Positions 7,069-17,555 of a DNA stretch of 64,000 nucleotides are shown here, piece by piece. A model generated the notes under the pieces. The model saw only the letters and a program-made list of their open reading frames with translations. It did no database searches and had not been told where the DNA came from. How positions within the stretch are numbered: position 1 is the first letter of the stretch; each line of letters opens with the position of its first letter. Source of the DNA: Chryseobacterium elymi (GTDB lineage: Bacteria > Bacteroidota > Bacteroidia > Flavobacteriales > Weeksellaceae). The DNA lies in the NCBI RefSeq assembly GCF_003385495.1, contig NZ_QNUH01000015.1, forward strand, positions 20,857-84,856, written 5' to 3'. The translations under genes were made by a program, and so were the position numbers.

Positions 7069-9688
7069 TCCTGAAGACATTCTTTAGAAAGTTTTTCTTT
7101 TCCTTTTTCTGGGGTTCAGATTCTTTCCTTGCCTTTATCTCCTGTTTCAGTTCCTTTACAGTCTCTTTCACATCTTTCACTGATGAAACTGCATTTTTTA
7201 CGGTTTTTTCTGTTTTATCAATATTTTTTCCTATCAAGGTTTTCTTCAATCCCTGCTCAATTCCTTTCCAAAACAGATTGAAGAACGATTTTGTAGGGTC
7301 TCGTTCAACATTTTCCACCGCCACAGCTTCCGGAAATTTTTCAGAATTGGATTTTATAAAAAGATTAGCAACAGCTGTCAACACTCCTTTTTTCTCACGA
7401 TTATCCTTATTCAGAACAGCAATTTTGAGGTCTTTATGCTTCAGGTTAAATGTTCCGTTTATTCCTGCAGGATTCCCTTTGAAGTTAAATAACATTTCCT
7501 GGATCGTGCCTGAAGTGGCTGTGACATGAAGGTAAGGCCTTATGAACGGATTAATTCCGCTTACAGGAAGATCAGATGTTTTCCCGGAAATTGAAAATCC
7601 ATCATTATGATCTGCCACATCAAAGCCCCAGTTCACTGAAAGCGGTGCAAGGTTCATGAATGAGCAGTTGATCCTGATGTCTACTTTTGTAGATTTTCCT
7701 TTTGTTTTAGCAGAATTAAGGTTTTTAACATTCATATTAAAACTGCTGAACGTTAGTTTTCCGGGTCCAGCACTTTCCGGAGTATCTTCTTCATAGACCA
7801 GAACTGAATTTTTAAGATCAAGATTATTGACGGTCATTGGAATTTTTATAGACCAGAGCAGTCTGGAATACAGAGGCTTTATTTTAGGGTCATCTTTCGG
7901 TATCTTACTTCTGAAAATATTGGCATCTGCAGCAAGAACAGTCACATTGGAAGCATTGATCGATTTATTATCCGAAAACAGATCCCAGCTTCCATCTGCG
8001 GTTATCTTCACCGCCTTGAGGTCATACAGATCACGTTCAACAGGTATCATCCTGATAAACTGGGCTCTTGAAACCAGAGGCTTCATGGCAAAGTTATTAA
8101 CCTGGATCTTATTTTTATTCAATTTTAAAAGACCCACGCTTAAATTATAGAATTGTGTTTTATAGGCAAAATTCCTGGTTGTGAGAAAATAGTCTTTAAT
8201 TTTCAAAGAAAGCCCTTGGCTATTAGATTTCCGAGCTATTTCAATGGCATTGACCGTTGCATTAAGGTCATGAAGTGCCAATGGCTGCATTCCTTTATCA
8301 TAAACAATATCAGAATTTTTAACGGTCATTTTCCGGACTATTACTGACTGTATGATTCCGGGACCTGTTTTCTTTTTAATCTTGTCTTCAGGAGCCTTAA
8401 TTGTTCCGTTTATATTCTCAACAAGAAGATCTTTAAGATCCAGATTAAGTTTTCTTTCAATAAATTCAAATTTATTGATGTTAAATGCGATATGACGGGT
8501 TCTCAGATCCATAGAGCCCCTTTCTACCGCCGGGGTTCCTGGGGAGAGGATCAAATTCCTGATTTCACCACTTGTTGGATTTAATGCAAAGCTCTCAACA
8601 GCAAAGTTCCGGTGATTTGAATACTGTATATCTTTCCCTGAAAAATGGAAATCTTTATATCCAACAGGAATCACTTCTTTCGCAGTGATTTTATCAAACT
8701 TCAGCTGGTTGACTTTTACATTCAGTGTTTTTGCAAAAAACAGTCTGCTTCCGTCAGGTTTATTGACCAATACGGAGAGGTTGTTAAGTCTCACATCTTC
8801 CAGATTGACCTCAAAATTCATTTTTCTCTCAGCCTTTTGGGGTCTTATTCCGGTATTATGTACAGTAAGAACTGGATTTTGAAAATCGGCATTGGCAAGT
8901 GAAATCTTGTTCTTCTTTAAAATCACATCTTTAAAATCCATCTTTGGAATGGAAAACTCAAACAGTTTAGGTTTCTTCGGATAGAATCTCTTAAACTGTT
9001 CAAAAGAGAGCAGTGGAATCAGACGGAAATTCCCGACCGACATTTGTCCGTTTGATGTTGCAACATTGCTGATCGTAATGACATAAACATTATCCGGGCG
9101 GAAGAAAAAATTCTTTCCTTTGATATCATAACGGTCAAAAACCACCGGAAGCTTATCTTCTACAGACTCTTCGGTCATCTGAAGGTTTTCTACAAAAAGA
9201 TCAAGTTCCTGAACGGACAGAAATTTCTGTTTGGTATGCTTGAAAATATTGATGACTCCTTTATTGATCCTTATATTTTCAAACAAAACCGGGTTTTGTT
9301 TTTTTCCCGTTTTACGATCTACTGGTTTTGCAAGGCTGATATTTAAATTGGGTTTTGCCAGCAGAAGATTAGATGAACTGATTCTTTTATTGAAAACAGC
9401 ATCATAAATCCCTAAGCGGCTGATTTTTAGAGTATCAATTGTTCCCTGAAGACCAATCACATTTGTATTTTGGGGGTCTTTGCTATTTACGGTTATTCCT
9501 GACACAAAAATATTTCCCGAACCAAGATCTACATCCAGTTTTTTATAGGAAACTTGATAGTCGGTATTATTCTTTATATATTCAGGAAGCTGGGTTTTAA
9601 GCCAGATATTCAACCCGAAATTTGCAGACAGAAGAATGAGCAGCAGAATTCCAAGGCTTATCAATAGCTTTTTAACCCATTTTTTCAT
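7043..9688 (-). CDS. AsmA-like envelope protein
   Basis: 881 residues. One N-terminal membrane segment (about residues 7-29, LLISLGILLLILLSANFGL) is followed by a long beta-rich, low-complexity periplasmic region of repeated short strands, for example VNNLDLKNSVLVYEED and LLVENINGTIKAP. This is the architecture of AsmA/DUF748-type proteins, which in other bacteria take part in lipid transport and outer-membrane homeostasis. The last 110 residues are a charged Lys/Glu-rich helix, likely a coiled coil, which is an addition to the core. The family link is from pattern, and the precise role is unknown. It has no obvious operon partner. Confidence 0.7.
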   Translation of the reverse strand: MKKWVKKLLISLGILLLILLSANFGLNIWLKTQLPEYIKNNTDYQVSYKKLDVDLGSGNIFVSGITVNSKDPQNTNVIGLQGTIDTLKISRLGIYDAVFNKRISSSNLLLAKPNLNISLAKPVDRKTGKKQNPVLFENIRINKGVINIFKHTKQKFLSVQELDLFVENLQMTEESVEDKLPVVFDRYDIKGKNFFFRPDNVYVITISNVATSNGQMSVGNFRLIPLLSFEQFKRFYPKKPKLFEFSIPKMDFKDVILKKNKISLANADFQNPVLTVHNTGIRPQKAERKMNFEVNLEDVRLNNLSVLVNKPDGSRLFFAKTLNVKVNQLKFDKITAKEVIPVGYKDFHFSGKDIQYSNHRNFAVESFALNPTSGEIRNLILSPGTPAVERGSMDLRTRHIAFNINKFEFIERKLNLDLKDLLVENINGTIKAPEDKIKKKTGPGIIQSVIVRKMTVKNSDIVYDKGMQPLALHDLNATVNAIEIARKSNSQGLSLKIKDYFLTTRNFAYKTQFYNLSVGLLKLNKNKIQVNNFAMKPLVSRAQFIRMIPVERDLYDLKAVKITADGSWDLFSDNKSINASNVTVLAADANIFRSKIPKDDPKIKPLYSRLLWSIKIPMTVNNLDLKNSVLVYEEDTPESAGPGKLTFSSFNMNVKNLNSAKTKGKSTKVDIRINCSFMNLAPLSVNWGFDVADHNDGFSISGKTSDLPVSGINPFIRPYLHVTATSGTIQEMLFNFKGNPAGINGTFNLKHKDLKIAVLNKDNREKKGVLTAVANLFIKSNSEKFPEAVAVENVERDPTKSFFNLFWKGIEQGLKKTLIGKNIDKTEKTVKNAVSSVKDVKETVKELKQEIKARKESEPQKKEKKNFLKNVFRKKENPETE

Positions 9689-9725
9689 ATTTGTGATTTG
9701 GTTTTCGTTATCTTAAATATAACAA

Positions 9726-10520
9726 TTAATTTATTTCCAATTCAATAACATAGCCTTCATGCCCTCTTACGTTCATAAAATATCCACCACTAAAACTTAG
9801 ATACTGTCCTTTAATTCCTGTAAGCTTTCCGCTAAACTCCGGCTTTTTGTCTAGTGTGAAAGAAGTTATTTTGGGAGGTTTCTCAAAAGGATAATCGAAT
9901 TTCCATAGATTTTCCCCCTCGCTATAGAATTTCTGAAAATCTTCGGGAAAATACTGTCTGATCTTCTGCTGAAAGTCGGCAAGATCCATTTCTCCCTCAA
10001 AATCATCCTGAAGCATTTTTTTCCAGTTTGTTTTATCAGGAAGATGCTCTTTTAGGGCAACTTCTATCATTCCTGCTTCATAACGGTTCTCTGTTCTGGC
10101 AATCGGAAGGGCAAAAGTAGCTCCCTGATCGATCCATCTTGTCGGGATTTGGTTATTTCTCGTTACACCAACTTTTACATCCCCGGTATAAGCAAGATAT
10201 ACGGTATGTGGCTGTAGCTGGATTTGCTTTTCCACTTCCAGGTTACGTTCTGCAACCCCTAAATGGGCGGTGGAAAGCTCGGGACGGATAATTGTATCAC
10301 TGGCATAAGGACTTTCAAAGAAGCAGTTCTTACAAAACCCCATTCTATAAACAGGTTTGTTTTCTCCGCAGTTAACACACTGAAATCCGGTATGTTTTAT
10401 CCTCAACTCTTTTCCGAATAGCTCATTCATATGGATAAGATCTCCCGAAAGATTCAGATAATATTGAATTGGCTGTGCATCGAAACTTGTCATTTTTAAA
10501 ATTTGCCCTTGAAACTGCAT
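9726..10520 (-). CDS. DUF2797 zinc-ribbon protein
   Basis: 264 residues, full length for DUF2797. The N-terminal part carries four cysteines in two CxxC pairs (QCVNCGENKPVYRMGFCKNC, about residues 48-67), expected to bind zinc. The centre contains VYLAYTGDVKVGVTR and TRWIDQGA, reminiscent of a GIY-YIG-like fold described for this family. Function is not established. The 37-base gap to the AsmA-like gene could allow cotranscription. It is divergent from the epimerase gene across an 86-base AT-rich spacer. Confidence 0.85.
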   Translation of the reverse strand: MQFQGQILKMTSFDAQPIQYYLNLSGDLIHMNELFGKELRIKHTGFQCVNCGENKPVYRMGFCKNCFFESPYASDTIIRPELSTAHLGVAERNLEVEKQIQLQPHTVYLAYTGDVKVGVTRNNQIPTRWIDQGATFALPIARTENRYEAGMIEVALKEHLPDKTNWKKMLQDDFEGEMDLADFQQKIRQYFPEDFQKFYSEGENLWKFDYPFEKPPKITSFTLDKKPEFSGKLTGIKGQYLSFSGGYFMNVRGHEGYVIELEIN

Positions 10521-10579
10521 ACTATTTATATTACTTTTTTAAGTAAATTTAATGATTATATTTTCAAAAAGTAAATTTA

Positions 10580-10587
10580 TATTTTTG
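10580..10587 (+). promoter_or_regulatory. -7 box of the epimerase gene
   Basis: TATTTTTG matches TAnnTTTG; the ATG starts 20 bases after its last base. Confidence 0.6.
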
Positions 10588-10606
10588 TCCCATTAAAAAT
10601 CCACAA

Positions 10607-11629
10607 ATGATTTATCTTGTAACCGGAGGAAGCGGCTTTATAGGCTCACACTTAATAGAACGATTATTAAAGAATGGACATTCTGTCATAAACGTTGACA
10701 ATTTTGATGATTTCTATAATTATCAGACAAAAATTAAAAATACATTAGAGTCTATTGATAAAATTTCGGATTTTGAGTTTTCAGACAAAGAGACCGATAT
10801 AAGACGCTTAACTGCTATATCCAAGTCGGACAGGTATCAGATGTATTATCAGGATATCCGTGATAAAAAAGGACTTGAAACTATTCTTAGAAATCACAAA
10901 ATCGACCTTGTTATTCATCTTGCAGCCCTTGCAGGAGTACGTCCATCCATTGAAAGACCTCTGGAATATGAAGAGGTGAATGTACGTGGAACGATGAATC
11001 TTTGGGAACTCTGCAAAGAATTCAACATTAATAAATTCATATGTGCATCTTCGTCAAGTGTTTATGGCAACAATGAAAAGACTCCGTTTTCAGAGACAGA
11101 TAATGTAGACCATCCTATCTCACCTTATGCAGCAACTAAAAAAAGTGGTGAAATTTTAGGACATGTTTACCATAACCTGTATCATATAGACATGGTCCAG
11201 CTTAGGTTTTTCACGGTATATGGCCCCAGACAAAGGCCGGATCTTGCCATTCACAAATTTACAAAACTGATCTCGGAAGGACAGGAAATCCCATTCTATG
11301 GTGATGGAAATACAGCAAGAGACTATACTTATATTGATGATATTATAGACGGAATCACGAAGTCTATCCTTTATTTAGAGACTCATTCCGGGGTTTATGA
11401 GATTATTAATCTTGGGGAAAGTGAGGTGGTTACTTTATCCGAAATGTTGCGCACAATAGAAACCACCCTTGGAATTTCTGCCATAAAGAAAAATCTGCCA
11501 ATGCAGCCGGGAGATGTCCAGAAAACCAATGCAGATATCACAAAAGCAAAGACATTAATTGGCTACAAACCAGACACAGACTTCCAAAATGGCATAAAAA
11601 AATTTGTGGAATGGTTTTTGAGAAAATGA
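10607..11629 (+). CDS. NAD-dependent epimerase, UDP-glucuronate 4-epimerase-like
   Basis: 340 residues of the extended short-chain dehydrogenase family. Seen: Rossmann motif TGGSGFIGSH (residues 6-15), the active-site Ser cluster (ASSSSVYG), the catalytic Tyr-x-x-x-Lys (YAATK), and the substrate loop VYGPRQRPDLAI that is typical of UDP-glucuronate or UDP-glucose 4-epimerases. It would supply a nucleotide sugar for surface glycans. No glycan cluster surrounds it, so the substrate is inferred from the loop only. It has its own promoter. Confidence 0.85.
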   Translation: MIYLVTGGSGFIGSHLIERLLKNGHSVINVDNFDDFYNYQTKIKNTLESIDKISDFEFSDKETDIRRLTAISKSDRYQMYYQDIRDKKGLETILRNHKIDLVIHLAALAGVRPSIERPLEYEEVNVRGTMNLWELCKEFNINKFICASSSSVYGNNEKTPFSETDNVDHPISPYAATKKSGEILGHVYHNLYHIDMVQLRFFTVYGPRQRPDLAIHKFTKLISEGQEIPFYGDGNTARDYTYIDDIIDGITKSILYLETHSGVYEIINLGESEVVTLSEMLRTIETTLGISAIKKNLPMQPGDVQKTNADITKAKTLIGYKPDTDFQNGIKKFVEWFLRK

Positions 11630-11745
11630 CATCATGAAAGTTGCTGACACAGCTGTAATGCAGTCTATGACGGCCAATGAACAAAAATTAATCAAAAAGA
11701 ATTGAAAATCAAGTATAAAAAAGCGTATAATATAAGCTAATTTTA

Positions 11746-11753
11746 TACTTTTG
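11746..11753 (+). promoter_or_regulatory. -7 box of the DUF2795 gene
   Basis: TACTTTTG matches TAnnTTTG; the ATG starts 18 bases after its last base. Confidence 0.65.
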
Positions 11754-11770
11754 CAAAAAATTAGAAAATT

Positions 11771-11992
11771 ATGTACTGGACATTAGAATTAGCCTCATAC
11801 CTAAGTGACGCACCTTGGCCAATGACAAAAGCAGAACTTATTGACTATGCAATCAGAACTGGTGCACCAATGGAAGTAGTTGAAAACCTTCAGGCAATTG
11901 AAGATGAAGGAGAGATCTATGAATCTATCGAAGAGGTTTGGAGTGACTATCCTACCGACGAGGATTTCCTTTGGAACGAAGACGAATATTAA
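11771..11992 (+). CDS. DUF2795-family small acidic protein
   Basis: 73 residues. The core WPMTKAELIDYAIRTGAP, followed by EVVENLQAIEDEGEIYESIEEVW, matches the DUF2795 helical domain as I know it, and the tail is strongly acidic (DYPTDEDFLWNEDEY). Function is unknown in the family. There is no membrane segment. It has its own promoter and terminator and sits just upstream of secA, but the terminator and hairpins between them argue against a shared transcript. Confidence 0.85.
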   Translation: MYWTLELASYLSDAPWPMTKAELIDYAIRTGAPMEVVENLQAIEDEGEIYESIEEVWSDYPTDEDFLWNEDEY

Positions 11993-12002
11993 TGAAAGCA
12001 AT

Positions 12003-12033
12003 AAGCTTTGAGCGTCATGCTTAGAGCTTTTTT
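12003..12033 (+). terminator. Intrinsic terminator of the DUF2795 gene
   Basis: AAGCTTTGAGC pairs over 11 positions (two G-T) with GCTTAGAGCTT, followed by a run of six T. Confidence 0.75.
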
Positions 12034-12080
12034 GCCCTTTTTTATATATAACATTCACACGATAAGCGTGTCAGTAAAAC

Positions 12081-12103
12081 GCTTAAAGCATATTGCTTTA
12101 AGC
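12081..12103 (+). promoter_or_regulatory. Hairpin in the secA leader
   Basis: GCTTAAAGCA and TGCTTTAAGC form a perfect 10-bp stem around a three-base loop, 16 bases before the secA ATG, with no T-tract. It is built from the same AAGC/GCTT words as the terminator 50 bases upstream. It may affect translation start of secA or be a local repeat. Confidence 0.6.
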
Positions 12104-12119
12104 ATAAAGCAAAAAATTT

Positions 12120-15100
12120 ATGAGTTTTTTAAACAAAGTTCTTAAAGGGTTTTTGGGAGACAAAAAAGCGCAGGACCTAAAAGAAGTAAAAAAAGTTGTA
12201 ACAAAAATCAAAGCTGTAGAACCAGCCATTCAACAGTTAACTGATGATGGTCTGAGAGAGAAAACTGCTGAATTTAAAGAGAACATAAAATCTTCAACCA
12301 GCAAAATAACAGCGCAGATAGAACAGATAAAAGAGCAGGTAAAAAATTCAACTAACGTAGATGAAAAAGAAGCTCTTTTCTCAAAGATTGAATCTCTGAA
12401 AAAGGAATCATACGATATTGAAGAGAAAGTTCTTGCTCAGATCCTTCCTGAAGCTTTTGCTCTGGTAAAAGAAACAGCAAGAAGATGGGCCCAGAACGGA
12501 GGCATCCGTGTTAAGGCAACTGATTGGGACAGACAATTGGCTGCAGCGGGTAAAGACTTCGTAGAGATCCAGGGAGATATTGCAATCTGGAAAAGCTCAT
12601 GGGACGCAGCCGGAACTCCTGTAGTTTGGGATATGGTCCATTATGATGTTCAGTTTATCGGAGGGGTTATTCTTCACAGTGGTAAAATTGCTGAAATGGC
12701 AACCGGTGAAGGTAAAACTTTGGTAGGAACATTGCCTATTTACTTAAATTCACTTCCTGAAAGAGGCGTTCACGTAGTAACTGTAAACGACTATCTTGCG
12801 AAAAGAGACTCCGCATGGATGGGCCCTTTATATCAGTTCCACGGAATGTCGATCGACTGTATCGATAACCATCAGCCGAACTCAGACGGAAGAAGAAAAG
12901 CATACAATTCAGATATTACCTACGGAACGAATAACGAATTCGGATTCGACTATCTGAGAGATAACATGGTAACTTCACCTACAGAACTTGTGCAGAGAGA
13001 ATTGAACTTTGCCATTGTGGATGAGGTTGACTCCGTATTGGTAGATGATGCCAGAACACCATTGATTATTTCAGGTCCGGTTCCTCAGGGGGACAGACAG
13101 GAATTTGATGTTCTTAAGCCTTCTATCGACAGAATTGTTGAAGTTCAGAAAAAAACTGTTTCTGCCATCTTTAATGAGGCGAAAAAATTAATCGCTGCAG
13201 GAAACACAAAAGAAGGAGGATTCAAATTACTTCAGGCATACAGAGGTCTTCCTAAAAACAGACAATTAATCAAGTTCTTATCGGAAAGCGGAAACAGAGC
13301 ATTGCTACAGAAAACTGAAGCGCAGTACATGCAGGACAACAACCGCGATATGCCGATTGTAGATAAAGATCTTTACTTTGTAATAGAAGAAAAGAACAAT
13401 CAGGTAGATCTTACAGATAAAGGCGTTGAATACATGTCTCAGGGAAATGAAGATAACAATTTCTTCGTTCTTCCGGATATTGGGACAGAAATCGCTGAAG
13501 TTGAAGCAAGAAACTTATCCAAAGAAGAAGAATTCGAAGCTAAAGAAAAACTTTTCTCTGAATTCGCTGAAAAGTCTGAGCGTGTACACACAATGAGCCA
13601 GCTGCTAAAAGCGTATACATTATTCGAAAAAGATGATGAATATGTGGTAATTGACGGCGAAGTAAAAATCGTTGACGAGCAGACAGGCCGTATCATGGAA
13701 GGGAGACGTTATTCAGACGGTCTTCACCAGGCGATCGAAGCTAAAGAAAATGTAAAGATTGAGGCGGCTACGCAGACCTTCGCAACAGTAACGCTTCAGA
13801 ACTATTTCCGTATGTACAACAAGCTTGCAGGGATGACAGGTACTGCTGAAACTGAGGCTGGAGAACTTTGGGAGATCTACAAATTAGACGTTGTGGTAAT
13901 TCCTACGAACCGTCCTATTTTAAGACATGACAGACAGGATTTGGTTTTCAAAACTAATCGTGAAAAATATAATGCTGTAATTGAGGAAATTGAAAAACTA
14001 ACAGCAGCAAAAAGACCTGTACTTGTAGGGACTACTTCTGTTGAAATCTCTCAATTGCTTTCTAAGGCACTTCAATTAAGAAAAATCCCACACCAGGTAC
14101 TGAACGCAAAGCTTCACAAAAAAGAAGCAGAAATTGTTGCCGGAGCCGGACAGCCGGGAGTTGTAACGATTGCAACGAACATGGCTGGGCGTGGTACGGA
14201 TATTAAGCTCACAAAAGAAGTAAAAGATGCTGGCGGTTTAGCTATCATTGGTACAGAAAGACACGACTCAAGACGTGTAGACAGGCAGCTTAGAGGTAGA
14301 GCCGGACGTCAGGGAGATCCTGGTAGCTCTCAGTTCTATGTGTCTCTTGAAGATAACCTGATGCGTTTATTCGGTTCCGAGAGAATCGCAAAAATGATGG
14401 ACAGAATGGGTCATAAGGAAGGTGAAGTTATTCAGCATTCTATGATCAGTAAGTCTATTGAAAGAGCTCAGAAGAAAGTGGAAGAAAACAACTTCGGGAT
14501 CAGAAAAAGACTTCTTGAATATGATGACGTAATGAACAAGCAGCGTGACGTAATCTATAAAAGAAGAAAGAATGCCCTGTTCGGGGATCACCTGAAATAT
14601 GACATTACGAACATGATCTTCGATGTTTCCAATTCAATTGTTGCTAAAGGAAAAGCTACAGGAAACTATAAAGATTTTGAATTTGATGTCATTAAGTTCT
14701 TCACTATGGAATCTCCGGTTTCTGAAAATGACTTCAAAAGCAAGCAGATTCCTGAATTAACAGATCTTCTTTTCAAAGCAGCTCAGGAAGATTACAAAAT
14801 GAAACTGAACTTACTGAAAGAGAAATCATTCCCTATTATTGAGAATGTCTATCAAAATCAGGGTTCCATGTTCAAAATGATCCAGGTTCCTTTCACAGAC
14901 GGGCACAAGACAATGACAATTGTTGCCGATCTTAAAGAAGCTTACGAAACTCAGTGTGAAAGTCTTATCAATGATTTTGAAAAGAACATCACCTTATCCA
15001 TCATTGATGAAAACTGGAAACTTCACCTTCGTGAAATGGATGACCTGAGAAGATCTTCACAGGGAGCTGTTTACGAGCAGAAAGATCCATTGGTAATTTA

Positions 15101-15194
15101 CAAACAGGAATCTTTCCACCTGTTCAGTGAAATGGTAGACAAAATGAACAAAGAAATTATTTCGTTCTTATACAAAGGAGAAATTCCGGCTTAA
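12120..15194 (+). CDS. secA: Preprotein translocase ATPase SecA
   Basis: 1024 residues, longer than the roughly 900 of E. coli SecA owing to insertions usual in Bacteroidota. Seen: Walker A MATGEGKT (about residues 193-200), Walker B with [18 protein letters not shown] (about 299-316), the second helicase core with [24 protein letters not shown] and [14 protein letters not shown]. SecA drives protein export through SecYEG at the inner membrane. The C-terminus ends [12 protein letters not shown] with no zinc-binding CxC motif; that tail is dispensable and missing in many species. Monocistronic: terminators lie on both sides. Confidence 0.98.
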   Translation: MSFLNKVLKGFLGDKKAQDLKEVKKVVTKIKAVEPAIQQLTDDGLREKTAEFKENIKSSTSKITAQIEQIKEQVKNSTNVDEKEALFSKIESLKKESYDIEEKVLAQILPEAFALVKETARRWAQNGGIRVKATDWDRQLAAAGKDFVEIQGDIAIWKSSWDAAGTPVVWDMVHYDVQFIGGVILHSGKIAEMATGEGKTLVGTLPIYLNSLPERGVHVVTVNDYLAKRDSAWMGPLYQFHGMSIDCIDNHQPNSDGRRKAYNSDITYGTNNEFGFDYLRDNMVTSPTELVQRELNFAIVDEVDSVLVDDARTPLIISGPVPQGDRQEFDVLKPSIDRIVEVQKKTVSAIFNEAKKLIAAGNTKEGGFKLLQAYRGLPKNRQLIKFLSESGNRALLQKTEAQYMQDNNRDMPIVDKDLYFVIEEKNNQVDLTDKGVEYMSQGNEDNNFFVLPDIGTEIAEVEARNLSKEEEFEAKEKLFSEFAEKSERVHTMSQLLKAYTLFEKDDEYVVIDGEVKIVDEQTGRIMEGRRYSDGLHQAIEAKENVKIEAATQTFATVTLQNYFRMYNKLAGMTGTAETEAGELWEIYKLDVVVIPTNRPILRHDRQDLVFKTNREKYNAVIEEIEKLTAAKRPVLVGTTSVEISQLLSKALQLRKIPHQVLNAKLHKKEAEIVAGAGQPGVVTIATNMAGRGTDIKLTKEVKDAGGLAIIGTERHDSRRVDRQLRGRAGRQGDPGSSQFYVSLEDNLMRLFGSERIAKMMDRMGHKEGEVIQHSMISKSIERAQKKVEENNFGIRKRLLEYDDVMNKQRDVIYKRRKNALFGDHLKYDITNMIFDVSNSIVAKGKATGNYKDFEFDVIKFFTMESPVSENDFKSKQIPELTDLLFKAAQEDYKMKLNLLKEKSFPIIENVYQNQGSMFKMIQVPFTDGHKTMTIVADLKEAYETQCESLINDFEKNITLSIIDENWKLHLREMDDLRRSSQGAVYEQKDPLVIYKQESFHLFSEMVDKMNKEIISFLYKGEIPA

Positions 15195-15216
15195 GAATTC
15201 AATAATAAAATCTCAT

Positions 15217-15254
15217 AAAAACCCCGCTCTGGCAATGCCTGAAGCGGGGTTTTG
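15217..15254 (+). terminator. Intrinsic terminator of secA
   Basis: AAAACCCCGCT pairs with AGCGGGGTTTT, a GC-rich stem, followed by a short T-rich run. Confidence 0.92.
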
Positions 15255-15322
15255 TTATTCAAGACCTAATAATTTTATGACAAATATCAATTCAATTATT
15301 TATTTAGAACAATTAAAAACAA

Positions 15323-15330
15323 TATATTTG
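15323..15330 (+). promoter_or_regulatory. -7 box of the first TonB-receptor gene
   Basis: TATATTTG matches TAnnTTTG; the ATG starts 20 bases after its last base. No Fur-like box was recognised by eye. Confidence 0.6.
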
Positions 15331-15349
15331 CAGAAAATTAGACTTATTC

Positions 15350-17515
15350 ATGAAAAATGTACTGATCTGTGCCTCATTGTTAGGTTCTATCCTGGTTTTT
15401 TCTCAGGAAAAAGATACTATTAAATCTAATGATATCGAAGAGATTGTTGTCAACGGAAGATATTATCAAAAATATAAACTCAATGAAGTTTCCGGATCAT
15501 TAAGACTGCAAACTCCTCTTATTGAGCTACCACAAAACGTGCAGTCTATAAACGGGCAGGTTCTGGCTGATCAGATTACATTAAACATGTCCGAAGGAAT
15601 TGTCCGTAACGTAAGTGGTGCCAGAAAAGTAGAGCATTGGGACAATGTTTACTCAAACGTTTTCATGCGAGGAGCAAGTATCGCAACTTACATGAACGGA
15701 ATGAATGTTTCTTCAACATGGGGACCTATTAATCCGGATGCATCTATCATCGACAGAATAGAATTCGTAAAAGGCCCTGCTGGTTTCATGGGATCTATGG
15801 GAGATCCTGCCGGGTTTTATAATGTAGTTACAAAAAAACCTACCGGAAAATTTTCCAACAGCGTAAGATTCACAACGGGAAGTTACAACCTTTTCAGAGG
15901 TGAGGCTGATCTTGACGGTGTTATTGTGAAGGACGGTGTTTTGGATTACCGTTTAAACTTAATGGGAAGCTCTAATAAATCATGGTCAGAAAATGATAAA
16001 ACAAGTAAAATAATCATCGCTCCATCTATTACATTCAGACCTACAAAAACAACGACATTCACGGCTCAGTATAATTATCAATATTTAAAATTCAACCAGC
16101 CGGGAGCATACTTAATGTCTAACGATGGTTATGCTTCATTGAATGTTCATACCAATTTTAATGATCCGAACTTCAAAAAAACAGAAGTGAAAGATCAAAG
16201 TTTATTCTTAAGCCTGGATCAGAAATTATTCAAAGACTGGGTTTGGAGTACACAGTATACCTACATGGATATGAATTATGACGGTGGCTCATGGTGGGGA
16301 ACTTTTGATCCTGCTGATAAAAACATATTTAACAGGACTTTAAGCAATTGGCAGGCTACCGGGAAAAACCACATATTCCAGACTTATTTAAGAGGAACAC
16401 TGAATACAGGAAATATCGTTCACAAAATTATTACAGGATTTGACTACGGAGACAGAAAATACAACGCAGATTTCTCCGGATATGGACCTGGAGTTTACCC
16501 TGTCAATATTCAAAATCCTCAATATGGTGTAAATCCTTCTACATTACCGCCGGACAGTTTTTATACTTTAAACTCTACAGCTCCTTTCTATAATGACCAA
16601 GGCGTAAAATATACCTCATATTATGCACAGGATCAGATAGAAATGTTCAATAATAAACTTCGTCTTACATTAGCAGGAAGATACACAAGCGGAACCACTT
16701 TCGCAGGGTATCCTTACTACTCAGAAGGAAATATAGTTCCTAAAGATACAGCTGGTGAATTTACACCAAGAGTAGGATTAAGTTACTCTTTCAGTGATGA
16801 TTTTTCTGCATATGGAGTTTTTGACAAGACTTTCGTACCACAGTCGGCTATTCAATATTCAGAAATAAACCCTAAAGGTGTCCCTCTTACCACGCCTTTC
16901 AGAGGCCAAAACCTTGAAATCGGTATTAAAAAAGACTGGTTTAGTGGGAAATGGAATTCAACATTTGCTGTATATGATATAAGAAGACAAAATATATTTA
17001 CATCTGATCCCGCCCGTCCAGGCAGTGGTCTTTCAGTAGCTACCGGCGAACAGAGAGCAAGAGGTTTCGAAGCTGACATTAAAGGAGAAATTATCAAGGG
17101 GTTAAATGTTGTTATTAATTATGCCTATACAGATGCAAAAACAATTAAAGACAGTGATGCTGCAAAAATAGGTCAGCAATCTCCCGGAAATGCCAAAAAT
17201 GTACAGAATACCTGGTTAAGCTACAGATTTGAACATGGCAATTTAAAAGGATTCGGTATTTCAGCAGGTTATCAATATCAGGGAGGGAGACAGTCCTGGT
17301 TTGGAACAACGGCAAAATATGATCAAAGCCTTGAAGATTACTTTGACACCAACTTCGGGATTTCTTATGTAGCAAAAAAATTCGATGTCAATCTATTGCT
17401 GAACAACGTTTTAAACAGAAAGCTTTACAGCGGGTATAGATCAGATGATGGTTCATATGCATGGATCTACAATGCTCCACGCAACTGGAGACTATCAATC
17501 GGGTATAAATTTTAA
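15350..17515 (+). CDS. TonB-dependent siderophore receptor
   Basis: 721 residues: signal peptide (VLICASLLGSILVFS), then a TonB-box-like stretch (IEEIVVNGR), plug domain with QNVQSINGQVLADQ and the signature ERxE-like IDRIEFVKGPAGFMGSMGDPAGFYN, then a 22-strand-type barrel ending in aromatic GYKF. The plug wording is that of the FhuA/FpvA siderophore-receptor class. Located in the outer membrane and powered by TonB/ExbBD, which are not in the window. It is followed by a PepSY membrane protein, so ligand reduction or release at the inner membrane is likely coupled. The ligand is unknown. Confidence 0.93.
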   Translation: MKNVLICASLLGSILVFSQEKDTIKSNDIEEIVVNGRYYQKYKLNEVSGSLRLQTPLIELPQNVQSINGQVLADQITLNMSEGIVRNVSGARKVEHWDNVYSNVFMRGASIATYMNGMNVSSTWGPINPDASIIDRIEFVKGPAGFMGSMGDPAGFYNVVTKKPTGKFSNSVRFTTGSYNLFRGEADLDGVIVKDGVLDYRLNLMGSSNKSWSENDKTSKIIIAPSITFRPTKTTTFTAQYNYQYLKFNQPGAYLMSNDGYASLNVHTNFNDPNFKKTEVKDQSLFLSLDQKLFKDWVWSTQYTYMDMNYDGGSWWGTFDPADKNIFNRTLSNWQATGKNHIFQTYLRGTLNTGNIVHKIITGFDYGDRKYNADFSGYGPGVYPVNIQNPQYGVNPSTLPPDSFYTLNSTAPFYNDQGVKYTSYYAQDQIEMFNNKLRLTLAGRYTSGTTFAGYPYYSEGNIVPKDTAGEFTPRVGLSYSFSDDFSAYGVFDKTFVPQSAIQYSEINPKGVPLTTPFRGQNLEIGIKKDWFSGKWNSTFAVYDIRRQNIFTSDPARPGSGLSVATGEQRARGFEADIKGEIIKGLNVVINYAYTDAKTIKDSDAAKIGQQSPGNAKNVQNTWLSYRFEHGNLKGFGISAGYQYQGGRQSWFGTTAKYDQSLEDYFDTNFGISYVAKKFDVNLLLNNVLNRKLYSGYRSDDGSYAWIYNAPRNWRLSIGYKF

Positions 17516-17521
17516 TTAATT

Positions 17522-17553
17522 AAAAGTTAGCCTTTGCGGAGGTTAACTTTTTT
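17522..17553 (+). terminator. Terminator-like hairpin between receptor and PepSY gene
   Basis: AAAAGTTAGCC pairs with GGTTAACTTTT (one G-T pair), ending in six T. The next ATG is only three bases beyond the run, so the hairpin also covers the place where ribosomes would bind. It may reduce PepSY expression relative to the receptor. Confidence 0.7.
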
Positions 17554-17555
17554 CT

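Noticed and set aside
11634..11705. A 23-codon frame four bases after the epimerase stop
   Set aside because: Too short, no recognisable pattern and no separate promoter before it; probably chance.
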